Source of the DNA: Candidatus Kuenenia stuttgartensis
Lineage (GTDB): Bacteria > Gemmatimonadota > Gemmatimonadetes > Gemmatimonadales > Gemmatimonadaceae
DNA length: 43,234 bases
Reading direction: 5' to 3'
Assembly: GCA_943330235.2 (NCBI GenBank)
Contig: CALQGY020000018.1
Span: 1-43,234 of the forward strand
In this document: positions 14,825 to 23,309 of the stretch, in pieces
Position numbering within the stretch: position 1 is the first letter of the stretch
Layout of the letters: every line of letters starts with the position of its first letter
Made by a program: the position numbers and the translations under genes
Notes under the pieces: model-generated
Database searches by the model: none
Told to the model about the DNA's origin: nothing
Seen by the model: only the letters and a program-made list of their open reading frames with translations

Positions 14825-16240
14825 ATGACGCCACGTCAGAACGAGAAGAACCGGCCGCTCGCGGCGCTCCTGGTGCCCGACCTGCTCGAGCTGCTCGAGG
14901 AGGCCCCGGAGAGCATTGGGCCGCAGACGGAGGAGATGCACCCGGCTGACCTCGCGGACATTGCCGAGGCGTTGCCTGACGAGTTGGTGCGCGCGTTCCT
15001 CAGCGCGCTGCCCAAGGAACGTGCGGCCGAGGTGCTGGAGTACCTCGACGAAGAGCTCCGCACGCAGGTGCTCGAGGAGCTGAGCGCGAGCGAGGCCGCG
15101 TCGATCGTGGCCGAGATGGACCCCGACGAGCGCGCCGACGCCCTCGACGAGTTGGACGACGAGACGGCCGACGATATTCTGTCGGAGCTGGAACCGGCGG
15201 ATAAGGCCGAGACCGAGCGCCTGCTGCAGTACGATCCCTATACGGCCGGCGGTCTGATGACCACCGAGTTTGTATCGGTGGACGAGACGCTGACGGTGGA
15301 AGAGGCGTTGCGCGCCGTGCGTGCGATGGCGCGGGTGGGTCGTCGCGAAGCGATGTACACCATCTACACCGTGGACGACACCGGGCGCCTGCGCGGCGTG
15401 CTCTCGTTGCGCGAACTGCTGGCGGCCCCTGAGGGGGCGCGCATCAGCGAGCTCGCCTGGAGCGAGGTGGTGAGTGTGCCGCCCGAGATGCTGCAGGAAG
15501 AAGTGTCGCAGATCACGTCGAACTACGACCTGGTCGCGCTGCCCGTGGTGGATCTCGACAAGCGTCTCTTGGGCGTGGTGACGGTGGACGACGTCATCGA
15601 CGTCATCCAGGACGAGCAGACCGAGGACGCGCAGAAGTTCGGCGGTATGGAGGCGCTGGAAGATCCGTACATGCAGATCGGCCTGTGGCAGAACGTGCGC
15701 AAACGCGGCGGCTGGCTGGCCATTCTGGCCGTGAGCGAAATGCTGACGGCATCGGCCATGGCGCACTACCAGGGCGACATCGACAAGGCGACGATGCTGG
15801 CACAGTTCATTCCGCTCATCATGAGTTCGGGTGGGAACTCCGGGTCGCAGGCCACGTCGCTGATCATCCGCGCGATGGCGCTGGGCGAAGTGCGCGTGCG
15901 CGATTGGTGGCGCGTGATTTTACGCGAGATTCCCGCCGGGCTGATTCTCGGCCTCGTGCTTGGCCTCTTGGCCGTCGGGCGCATCGTGATGTGGCACCAG
16001 CTCGGGCTGTACGACTACGGCCCGCATTGGGCGCGCGTGGCGCTCGCGGTGGGGACGGCGCTGATCGGCATTGTCACGGTGGGATCGGTGACGGGCTCCA
16101 TGCTCCCCTTCCTGCTCAAGCGGCTGGGCTTTGACCCCGCGAGCGCGTCCGCCCCGCTGGTGGCGACGTTGGTGGACGTGTCGGCGATCAGCATTTACTT
16201 CAGCGTCGCGTACTTGGTCTTGAGCGGTACGCTGTTGTGA
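14825..16240 (+). CDS. mgtE: Magnesium transporter MgtE
   Basis: Inner-membrane Mg2+ channel. Domains in order are an acidic helical MgtE N-domain (about residues 10-125; repeated AEVLEYLDEEL and SIVAEMDPDERADAL helices), a tandem CBS pair (about 130-250, beginning TAGGLMTTEF), a connecting helix, and five membrane helices. The pore signature SSGGNSGSQATSLIIRAMAL is present. Length 471 residues is normal. The ATG at 14825 has a strong purine-rich Shine-Dalgarno (GGGAGGGGGG) just upstream. In relatives the N-domain and CBS pair close the pore when cytoplasmic Mg2+ is high. Confidence 0.95.
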   Translation: MTPRQNEKNRPLAALLVPDLLELLEEAPESIGPQTEEMHPADLADIAEALPDELVRAFLSALPKERAAEVLEYLDEELRTQVLEELSASEAASIVAEMDPDERADALDELDDETADDILSELEPADKAETERLLQYDPYTAGGLMTTEFVSVDETLTVEEALRAVRAMARVGRREAMYTIYTVDDTGRLRGVLSLRELLAAPEGARISELAWSEVVSVPPEMLQEEVSQITSNYDLVALPVVDLDKRLLGVVTVDDVIDVIQDEQTEDAQKFGGMEALEDPYMQIGLWQNVRKRGGWLAILAVSEMLTASAMAHYQGDIDKATMLAQFIPLIMSSGGNSGSQATSLIIRAMALGEVRVRDWWRVILREIPAGLILGLVLGLLAVGRIVMWHQLGLYDYGPHWARVALAVGTALIGIVTVGSVTGSMLPFLLKRLGFDPASASAPLVATLVDVSAISIYFSVAYLVLSGTLL

Positions 16241-16258
16241 TTGACGCGTGATGGAGTC

Positions 16259-17230
16259 GTGACGGCCGTGCACGCGCGCCGCGCGATGGTCCGTGCGACC
16301 TTGTTGGTCGCGTTGAGCGCGTGCTGTTTCGGATCCATTTCGCCGCTGACGGTGATCGCGCTCAAATCGGGGGCGGCATTGCAGGGCGTGCAGGCGTGGC
16401 GCTACCTCACGACGGCGGTGTTGCTGGTCGCGTACGCCGCGTGGCGTCCGTCGTCGGCACGCCCGGCGCTGGCGGGGCTTCGTCCCACCGCTCCGTGGTA
16501 TTCGCCCCGTGTGCTGCTGATCGCTGGCGGTGGGCAGGCTGCGGTGGCCACGCTAGCGCTGTTGGCGTTGCGCTGGATCCCGGCGGCCACGTCGGCGTTT
16601 CTGTTTTACACCTATCCGGCTTGGGTCACCATTCTCACGGCCGTGCGTGGGACGGAGCGTCTGGACGTGGTGCGCGTGGCCGCGCTCGTGCTGTCGTTGG
16701 GGGGGATTGCCGCTATGGTGGGGGCGCCCGATGCGGCGTCGCTCAATCCCATTGGCGTCATCACGGTGTTGAGTGCGGCCGTGGTGTACGCCGGCTACAT
16801 CCCCGTCCTCAGCGCGCTGCAGCGCGATCGCGCGCCGTTGGACGTGGCGCGCGCCATCGCGGTGGGCGGCGGCGCGCTGTTTGTGGTCTGGGCGCTGGCC
16901 ACGGGGACGTTGTTCGCGCATTTCACCGTGACGGCGGTCGGGGCGAGTATGCTCCAAGGGGTGCTGTCGGCCGGTGCCTTTATCGGGTTCCTGAGTGGGC
17001 TGGCCCACTTGGGCGCCGTCCGGACCGCCATCACCTCCACCATCGAGCCGTTCTGGACCACCCTGCTGGGATTGGTGCTGCTGGGTCAGCCCATCGGGAG
17101 CGGGACGCTCGTGGGCGGCGCCGCCATCATGGGCGCCGTGTTACTGCTGCAGCGCCCGCACGTGCCGTCTGACGCCTCCCGTTCGTCCACATCGCACGAG
17201 GGGGACCATCCAGGTCGCCCCAACTCCTGA
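16259..17230 (+). CDS. EamA/DMT family membrane transporter
   Basis: About 323 residues with ten predicted membrane helices arranged as two EamA repeats. The first begins [20 protein letters not shown]; the second contains a helix ending with the conserved Pro-Phe-like EPFWTTLLG motif typical of the family. Such proteins export metabolites or amino acids; the substrate is unknown. The start is uncertain: GTG at 16259, GTG at 16268 or ATG at 16286 are all possible. It follows mgtE by 18 bp and precedes the sugar-nucleotide epimerase by 8 bp, so it may share a transcript with either. Confidence 0.85.
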   Translation: MTAVHARRAMVRATLLVALSACCFGSISPLTVIALKSGAALQGVQAWRYLTTAVLLVAYAAWRPSSARPALAGLRPTAPWYSPRVLLIAGGGQAAVATLALLALRWIPAATSAFLFYTYPAWVTILTAVRGTERLDVVRVAALVLSLGGIAAMVGAPDAASLNPIGVITVLSAAVVYAGYIPVLSALQRDRAPLDVARAIAVGGGALFVVWALATGTLFAHFTVTAVGASMLQGVLSAGAFIGFLSGLAHLGAVRTAITSTIEPFWTTLLGLVLLGQPIGSGTLVGGAAIMGAVLLLQRPHVPSDASRSSTSHEGDHPGRPNS

Positions 17231-17238
17231 GGATCCGC

Positions 17239-18255
17239 ATGGCGAAAATTCTGGTGACCGGCGCCGCCGGCTTCATTGGCTACCACACGAGCGAGCGTCT
17301 GCTCGCCCGCGGCGATGAAGTGGTCGGGCTGGACAATGTGAACGATTATTACGATCCGACGCTCAAGGAGGCGCGCCTCGCGCGTCTGGCGCCCAACGCG
17401 GGCTTCCGCCTTGAGCGCATGGAGCTAGGCAACCGCGAGGGCGTGGAGCGGCTGTTCCGCGAAGAGCGGTTCGATCGCGTGATCCACCTGGCCGCGCAGG
17501 CTGGTGTGCGCTACTCGCTCACGCATCCGCACGCGTACATCGACAGTAACCTCGTCGGGTTCCTGCACATTCTCGAAGGCTGCCGACATCACGGCGTGCA
17601 GCATCTCACGTATGCGTCCTCGTCGAGTGTGTATGGCGCGAATACGGCCATGCCGTTCTCCGTGCACCAGAATGTGGACCATCCGGTGTCGCTGTACGCC
17701 GCCACGAAGAAGGCCAACGAGCTGATGGCGCACACGTACAGCCACCTGTACGGACTGCCCACCACGGGGCTGCGCTTCTTCACCGTGTACGGCCCGTGGG
17801 GGCGCCCGGACATGGCGCTCTTTCTCTTCACGAAGGCCATTCTGGAAGGGAAGCCCATCGATGTGTTCAACTTCGGCAAGATGCGCCGCGACTTCACGTT
17901 TATCGACGACATTGTCGAAGGCGTGATCCGCACCAGCGATCACACGGCGCAGGCCAATCCGGAGTGGAATTCCGACAAGCCGGATCCAGCCACCAGCAAA
18001 GCGCCGTATCGCATTTACAACATCGGCAACAACAATCCGGTGGAGTTAATGCATCTCATCACCACGCTGGAAGCATCGCTGGGGCGCACGGCGGAGAAGA
18101 TCATGCTGCCGCTGCAGCCGGGCGATGTACCGGCCACCTACGCCGACGTGGAGGCGCTGGTCGCCGACGTCGGATTCGCGCCGCAGACGCCGATTGAAAC
18201 GGGCGTGGCGCGCTTCGTGGCGTGGTATCGAGACTTCTACAACATCGGGGATTGA
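17239..18255 (+). CDS. UDP-glucuronate 4-epimerase (NAD-dependent SDR)
   Basis: Converts UDP-glucuronate to UDP-galacturonate in the cytoplasm for polysaccharide synthesis. It has GAAGFIG for NAD binding (residues 8-14), SSSSVYG with the catalytic Ser (127-133) and YAATK (Tyr153, Lys157). The insertions [12 protein letters not shown] and [12 protein letters not shown] are characteristic of the capsule-type UDP-GlcA epimerases (Cap1J/LpsL group) rather than GalE. 338 residues, full length. The ATG has GAGGA upstream. The next gene, UDP-glucose dehydrogenase, starts 4 bases after its stop and makes its substrate, which supports the assignment. Confidence 0.92.
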   Translation: MAKILVTGAAGFIGYHTSERLLARGDEVVGLDNVNDYYDPTLKEARLARLAPNAGFRLERMELGNREGVERLFREERFDRVIHLAAQAGVRYSLTHPHAYIDSNLVGFLHILEGCRHHGVQHLTYASSSSVYGANTAMPFSVHQNVDHPVSLYAATKKANELMAHTYSHLYGLPTTGLRFFTVYGPWGRPDMALFLFTKAILEGKPIDVFNFGKMRRDFTFIDDIVEGVIRTSDHTAQANPEWNSDKPDPATSKAPYRIYNIGNNNPVELMHLITTLEASLGRTAEKIMLPLQPGDVPATYADVEALVADVGFAPQTPIETGVARFVAWYRDFYNIGD

Positions 18256-18259
18256 GCAC

Positions 18260-19564
18260 GTGAAGATTGCGATGATCGGCACGGGTTATGTCGGGCTGGT
18301 GTCCGGCGCCTGTTTTGCAGAGTTCGGACCGAACGTGGTGTGCGTGGATCTGGACGCGTCGAAAGTGGAGCGGCTGCGGCGCGGCGAGATCCCGATTTAC
18401 GAGCCGGGGTTGGAAGACCTCGTGGCCAAAGGGATCAAGTCGGGACGCTTGTCGTTCACGACGGAGCTGGCCGCAGCGGTGGCGGAGGCCGACGCGGTGT
18501 TTATCGCGGTGGGCACGCCGTCGCGTCGCGGTGACGGGCACGCCGATCTGCGCTACGTCGAGGCGGCCGCGATTGAGATCGCGAAGGCGCTGACGGGTTA
18601 CACGGTGGTGGTGACCAAGAGCACGGTGCCGGTGGGCACGGGGCGTCGGGTGGAGCAGATCATTCGCGAGACCAATCCGACGGCGGAATTCGACGTGGCG
18701 TCCAACCCGGAGTTTTTGCGCGAGGGGTCGGCGATCAGCGACTTCATGCGCCCGGACCGCGTGGTGATTGGCGCCGAATCCGACCGCGCCCGCGCCGTCA
18801 TGCAGGCGCTCTACCGGCCGCTGTACCTGATGGAGACGCCGGTGGTGCTCACCAACCTCGAAACGTCGGAGCTGACCAAGTACGCGGCGAACGCGTTTCT
18901 AGCAACGAAGATCACGTTCATCAACGAGATCGCCGACCTCTGCGAGAAAGTGGGCGCGGACGTGCAGGATGTCGCGCGCGGCATGGGGCTGGACGGGCGT
19001 ATCGGGAAGAAGTTCTTGCATGCGGGGCCCGGCTACGGCGGGTCGTGCTTTCCCAAAGACACGATCGCGCTGGTCCGCACGGCGCAGGAATACGGGTCGC
19101 CGGCACGCTTGGTGGAGACCGTGGTGCAGGTGAACGATACGCGCAAAGGCGCGATGGCCTCGCGCGTCATTCAGGCGTGCGGCGGCAGTGTGCGCGGCAA
19201 GACCATCGGCGTGCTGGGAGTGGCGTTCAAGCCCAACACGGACGACATGCGCGAAGCGCCGAGCCTCGCGATTGTGCCGGCCCTGCAGGATGCGGGGGCG
19301 ACCGTGCGGGCGTATGATCCGGCCGCGATGCACGAAGCCCAGTCGCTGCTGCCGGGCGTGCAATGGTGCGAGCAGGCGTACGATGCGGCATCCGGAGCGG
19401 ACGCCTTGGTGCTGATCACGGAATGGAACGAGTTCCGTGCGCTGGACCTCGATCAGCTGGCGGCGGTGATGAAATCGAAGATCCTCGTGGATCTGCGGAA
19501 CGTGTATCGGCCCGAGGAGGTGCGTGCGGCCGGGTTCAGCTACGCGAGCATCGGGCGCCTGTAA
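18260..19564 (+). CDS. UDP-glucose 6-dehydrogenase
   Basis: Oxidises UDP-glucose twice to UDP-glucuronate with two NAD+. 434 residues. The N-terminal Rossmann motif is IGTGYVGLVSGACFAEFG, substrate-site segments are STVPVGTG and SNPEFLREGSA, the catalytic cysteine is Cys263 in GPGYGGSCFPKD, and the C-terminal UDP-binding domain contains GVAFKPNTDDMREAPS. The start is a GTG four bases after the epimerase stop. Together with the epimerase it supplies UDP-GlcA and UDP-GalA. A terminator follows, separating it transcriptionally from the asparagine-synthase gene. Confidence 0.96.
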   Translation: MKIAMIGTGYVGLVSGACFAEFGPNVVCVDLDASKVERLRRGEIPIYEPGLEDLVAKGIKSGRLSFTTELAAAVAEADAVFIAVGTPSRRGDGHADLRYVEAAAIEIAKALTGYTVVVTKSTVPVGTGRRVEQIIRETNPTAEFDVASNPEFLREGSAISDFMRPDRVVIGAESDRARAVMQALYRPLYLMETPVVLTNLETSELTKYAANAFLATKITFINEIADLCEKVGADVQDVARGMGLDGRIGKKFLHAGPGYGGSCFPKDTIALVRTAQEYGSPARLVETVVQVNDTRKGAMASRVIQACGGSVRGKTIGVLGVAFKPNTDDMREAPSLAIVPALQDAGATVRAYDPAAMHEAQSLLPGVQWCEQAYDAASGADALVLITEWNEFRALDLDQLAAVMKSKILVDLRNVYRPEEVRAAGFSYASIGRL

Positions 19565-19586
19565 GGCGCCCGCAGGAGACTGGAAC

Positions 19587-19620
19587 ACGCCCGGCGGAGC
19601 ACCGTCGGGCGTATTTCGTT
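19587..19620 (+). terminator. Intrinsic terminator after UDP-glucose dehydrogenase
   Basis: Arms ACGCCCG / CGGGCGT with a 12-base loop, followed by ATTTCGTT, a short imperfect T-tract, starting about 22 bases after the stop codon. Confidence 0.65.
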
Positions 19621-19633
19621 GGTGTCACGCCGC

Positions 19634-19649
19634 TGGCACGGGCCCTGCA
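19634..19649 (+). promoter_or_regulatory. Sigma-54 type (-24/-12) promoter of the polysaccharide operon
   Basis: TGGCAC-GGGCC-CTGCA against the RpoN consensus TGGCAC-N5-TTGCW: the GG and GC doublets are exactly ten bases apart and only the first T of TTGC differs. It lies just downstream of the terminator and faces the operon. Transcription would start near 19660, leaving a leader of about 230 bases before asnB. A bacterial enhancer-binding protein would be required; none is encoded in the window. Confidence 0.6.
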
Positions 19650-19714
19650 TTATTGAAGGGAGGGGGCCAGCACTGTCCAATGGCAGGCGCCGTCGCTCCG
19701 CGCAGCACGACAAT

Positions 19715-19745
19715 CCGCAACCTATTACAAAACAAAAGGTTGCGG
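19715..19745 (+). promoter_or_regulatory. Leader hairpin upstream of asnB-like gene
   Basis: Perfect 8-bp inverted repeat CCGCAACC / GGTTGCGG around an A-rich 15-base loop (TATTACAAAACAAAA), followed by GGTTTATG. It lies inside the predicted leader of the sigma-54 transcript. The loop is single-strand-like and unlike the surrounding GC-rich DNA. It could be a regulatory stem, an RNA-binding protein site or a weak terminator. The rest of the 19565-19890 gap shows no supportable gene. Confidence 0.45.
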
Positions 19746-19890
19746 GGTTTATGACAACGAATCACCACGCTCGACCTGACCGACGCTGGTCACAACGTAC
19801 GGCATCTCCTACCCCTCACCCGGCAGGAGCTGCCGTTGCGTGCAGCACAGATGATCGCCTCGGCAACGTCCTCCACGCGGACAACAGCGC

Positions 19891-21813
19891 ATGTGCGGAA
19901 TCGCAGGTTTCTGGTCGACCCGGATTGATGAAGCAACGGCGGAGCAGACCCTTCGGGGGATGACCGACGCGCTCGTGCATCGAGGCCCCGATGATTCGGG
20001 CGCCTGGCACGACCACGCGTGTGGCATCGCGCTGGGGCATCGTCGCCTCTCGATTGTCGACCTGAGCCCCCTCGGCCACCAGCCGATGGCGTCGGCGAGC
20101 CAGCGATACGAAATCGCCTTCAACGGCGAGATCTACAACTACCGAGCCCTTCGCGATGCGCTGGTGCAGGGCGGCGCGACGTTTCGCGGCCACTCGGACA
20201 CCGAAGTGCTGCTGGCGCTGATTGAGCGGCACGGGCTGGCCGAGTCGCTGACGAAGTGCAATGGCATGTTCGCGATCGCCCTCTGGGATCGCGAGACGCG
20301 CACGTTGGCGCTCGCGCGCGATCGGTTCGGCGAGAAGCCGCTGTATGTCTCGCGCTCAGGATCGGGAATCGCGTTTGCGTCGGAGCTGAAGGCGCTGCGG
20401 GTGCACCCAGAATTCGCGGGGCAGATTGATCGCGGGGCGTTAGCGCTATTCCTGCGCCATGGCTACGTGCCCGCGCCGTACGCCATCTTCACCGGCGTTG
20501 AGAAGGTGGAGCCGGGGCAGATCCTGACGTTCTCCGCGCCCTCATGGGATGCACGTCGCGCGGAGCGCTACTGGAGCGCGCGGGACGCGGCCTCCTTCGG
20601 TCTCGCGAATCCATTCGCCGACGATCCGGCCACCAATATCGACGCCCTCGATGCCCTGATGCGTTCAGTAGTGCGCGATCAGATGGTCGCCGATGTGCCC
20701 ATTGGCGCGTTTCTGTCGGGCGGCATCGATTCGTCGCTGGTGGTTGGCATGATGCAGGCGGAGAGCACACGTCCCGTCCGCACGTTTTCCATCGGTTTCC
20801 GCGAGTCGGGCTTTGACGAAGCGCCGCACGCCGAAGCGGTGGCGCGTCACATCGGCACCGATCACACCACGATGTACGTGACGGCGCAGGATGCGCTCGA
20901 CATCATCCCGTCGCTGCCGGCCATTTACAACGAGCCGTTTGCGGACTCGTCGCAGATTCCCACCACCCTGCTGGCGGCACTCGCGCGCCGACACGTGACG
21001 GTATCGCTCTCGGGTGACGGCGGCGATGAGTTATTCGGTGGCTACGAGCGGTATCCGATGGCAGAGCGTACGTGGGGCAAGCTGTCGCGCGTCCCACGGC
21101 CCGTGCGGAGTCTCGCGCATCGTGTGGTCACGTCGGTATCGCCGGAGCACTGGAATCTGGCGCTCAAGCCCACGGGGCTGCACCGTCGCGGCGTCACGGG
21201 TGACCGGTTGCACAAACTGGCCGAGTTGTTCGATGCGCCCTCGTCGATGGAGTTCTATCGCGATCTCGTGTCAACGTGGCGTCGGCCAACGCGCGTGGTG
21301 CGCGGGAGTCGTGAGCCACAGACGGCGCTGATGACACCGTTTGCCGGTGGGCGTGGTGGATTTCTGGCGGAGATGATGCTGCACGATCAGGTCAGCTACC
21401 TGCCCGATGATATTCTGGTGAAGGTCGATCGCGCGGCGATGGCGGCGAGTCTTGAGTCGCGTGCGCCGTTGCTGGATCATCGCCTCGCGGAATTCTCGTG
21501 GCGGTTGCCGGCGCACGACTGGCGTCGGAACGGCGAAGGCAAGTGGATCGTGCGGCAGGTGCTGGATCGCTACGTGCCGCGCGCGCTGGTGGATCGGCCC
21601 AAGCAGGGGTTTGGCGTTCCGATTTCGGAGTGGTTGCGTGGACCGTTGCGCGATTGGGCGGACGATTTGCTGGCACCGTCGGCGCTCGCACGCGACGAGC
21701 TCTTTGATGTGGCGCCGATCGCGACCGCGTGGAGCGAGCACCGCAGCGGCACGCGGAACTGGGCGCCGTCGCTCTGGTCCGTGCTGATGTTCCAGGCGTG
21801 GCGTATTACGTGA
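19891..21813 (+). CDS. Asparagine synthase-type glutamine amidotransferase
   Basis: A 640-residue class II glutamine amidotransferase plus ATP-pyrophosphatase. Cys2 after the initiator Met is the glutaminase nucleophile (MCGIAGFW), which fixes the start; HRGPDDSG, RLSIVDLS and FNGEIYNY are glutaminase-site motifs. The synthetase half has the P-loop FLSGGIDSSLV, LSGDGGDELFGGYERY, and the late YLPDDILVKVDRAAMAASLESRAPLLDHR signature read in two parts. Such enzymes are frequent in polysaccharide loci, where members such as the WbpS type amidate uronic acids. Its position first in this operon, beside UDP-GlcA/GalA genes, makes sugar amidation more likely than free asparagine synthesis, but that is inference. 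Confidence 0.93.
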   Translation: MCGIAGFWSTRIDEATAEQTLRGMTDALVHRGPDDSGAWHDHACGIALGHRRLSIVDLSPLGHQPMASASQRYEIAFNGEIYNYRALRDALVQGGATFRGHSDTEVLLALIERHGLAESLTKCNGMFAIALWDRETRTLALARDRFGEKPLYVSRSGSGIAFASELKALRVHPEFAGQIDRGALALFLRHGYVPAPYAIFTGVEKVEPGQILTFSAPSWDARRAERYWSARDAASFGLANPFADDPATNIDALDALMRSVVRDQMVADVPIGAFLSGGIDSSLVVGMMQAESTRPVRTFSIGFRESGFDEAPHAEAVARHIGTDHTTMYVTAQDALDIIPSLPAIYNEPFADSSQIPTTLLAALARRHVTVSLSGDGGDELFGGYERYPMAERTWGKLSRVPRPVRSLAHRVVTSVSPEHWNLALKPTGLHRRGVTGDRLHKLAELFDAPSSMEFYRDLVSTWRRPTRVVRGSREPQTALMTPFAGGRGGFLAEMMLHDQVSYLPDDILVKVDRAAMAASLESRAPLLDHRLAEFSWRLPAHDWRRNGEGKWIVRQVLDRYVPRALVDRPKQGFGVPISEWLRGPLRDWADDLLAPSALARDELFDVAPIATAWSEHRSGTRNWAPSLWSVLMFQAWRIT

Positions 21814-21863
21814 GTCACAACGTGAGCCGCGACGCGCATAACACGCAACGCCTTGGCGTGAAC

Positions 21864-23309
21864 ATGACGGGGCCGCTTCCTGCGGCGCCGACGTCGGCGT
21901 TCGCGCGTGGGCTGCAGTCGTTGTGGGGCGCGGCGTTCGTGGTGGGTGGATTCACCGCGGCGGCGAAGCTGGCGGCGTTGCTCAAGGACAGCCTCGTTGC
22001 CGCCCGCTTTGGTAATGGGGCGGAGCTTGACGCGTTCTTACTGGCGTTGGTGGTGCCGAGTTTTCTGATCAGTGTGGCGGCCGGCACGCTTCCCGCCGCG
22101 CTGACGCCTACGTATATCGCGGTGCGCGAGCAGGAGGGCGATACCGCGGCCCGCGTCCTCGCGCGCGCCGTCTTTGCCACCACGTTTCGATGGCTCTCCG
22201 TGCTGGCCGTGCTCGCGGGGATCATGTCGCTGGCGTACGGATGGTTGCCGGGAACGCATCTGGCTGCGACGACACGCACCATGTTGCCGCTGCTGGCGCT
22301 CTGGCTGGCGCCGTACACGCTGGTGCAGGGCGTCTGTGCCGCGTGGTCCGGCTTGCTGGCGGCGGAACGTGGCTATGCGATCAGTGCCATTGCGCCTATC
22401 GCGCAGCCGTTGGGGATGGCGTTGGCAATCGTGACCAGTAGCGCGTTGGGCGGCGCATCACTGGGCGCCGGTGTGCTGGTAATCGGATTACTGGGCGGTA
22501 CGCTTGTGCAAGGCGCGCTGTATGCCTGGGCGCTCCGATCTCGCGGCCTGCCGCTCATGGCGTGGACCGTGCCATCGCAACTCACCACCGCCACGCGCGA
22601 GGCGCTTGGGCGCGTACGCGCGCAGTATCTACCGGCCGTGGCGGGCGCCGTGCTCATGAGCGCGACCTCCGTCATCGATCAGACCATGGCCGCGTGGCTG
22701 CCATCGGGTAGCGTGTCGGCGCTGGGATTCGGCACGAAGTTGAGCGCGGTCATGATGAGCGTTGGGGCCATGGCCTTAAGCACGACGCTCTTGCCGCATT
22801 TGTCCGAGTTAGTGGCCCGTCGCCAATGGAAGGCGCTACGCGTGCTGGAGCGTCGCGTCGCGTTGGTCATTCTGGTCACCACGGTGCCGGTGACCATCGC
22901 GTGCATCGTGGCCGCAGAACCGATTGTCCGGCTGCTGTTCCAGCGCGGCGCGTTTACCAGCGCCGAAACGGTGACGGTGGCGAAGGTGCAATCCTCGTAT
23001 CTGCTGCAACTGCCCGTGCATCTCTTGGGCATTTTGTACGTGCGTCTGATCTCGGCGTTACAGGCCAACCGCCTACTGACGATAGGCTCGGCGGTGAATC
23101 TCGTGGTGAACATCGCACTGAATGTGCTGTTCATGCGCTGGTTCGGCGTAGCGGGCATCGCGCTCTCCACGGCTGGCGTGTACGCGGTGTCCTGCGTGTT
23201 TCTGGCCATCGCGTCGCACCGCCGACTAGCCGCGGCGGAACGCGAGTGGCCCACACCGGTGCCGGATGCACCACCCGCCGGGGAGGCACCGTGCGCATCT
23301 GCGGCGTGA
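21864..23309 (+). CDS. MurJ/MviN-family lipid-linked oligosaccharide flippase
   Basis: About 481 residues with roughly 13-14 membrane helices of the MOP superfamily, MurJ branch. The family pattern is seen in KLAALLKDSLVAARFGNGAELDAFLLALVVPSFLI (read as adjoining motifs of the first two helices) and in EPIVRLLFQRGAFT, a MurJ hallmark. It occupies the place where Wzx is expected in a Wzy-type locus, so it probably flips the undecaprenyl-linked repeat unit; a cell-wall lipid II role is the alternative. The start is uncertain: GTG at 21810 overlaps the previous stop (GTGA), and an ATG lies at 21864. Confidence 0.85.
   Translation: MTGPLPAAPTSAFARGLQSLWGAAFVVGGFTAAAKLAALLKDSLVAARFGNGAELDAFLLALVVPSFLISVAAGTLPAALTPTYIAVREQEGDTAARVLARAVFATTFRWLSVLAVLAGIMSLAYGWLPGTHLAATTRTMLPLLALWLAPYTLVQGVCAAWSGLLAAERGYAISAIAPIAQPLGMALAIVTSSALGGASLGAGVLVIGLLGGTLVQGALYAWALRSRGLPLMAWTVPSQLTTATREALGRVRAQYLPAVAGAVLMSATSVIDQTMAAWLPSGSVSALGFGTKLSAVMMSVGAMALSTTLLPHLSELVARRQWKALRVLERRVALVILVTTVPVTIACIVAAEPIVRLLFQRGAFTSAETVTVAKVQSSYLLQLPVHLLGILYVRLISALQANRLLTIGSAVNLVVNIALNVLFMRWFGVAGIALSTAGVYAVSCVFLAIASHRRLAAAEREWPTPVPDAPPAGEAPCASAA

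Noticed and set aside
19751-19963. Small plus-strand frame starting in the leader of the asnB-like gene and running into it
   Set aside because: It overlaps the fixed start of the amidotransferase, has no similarity and no ribosome binding site.
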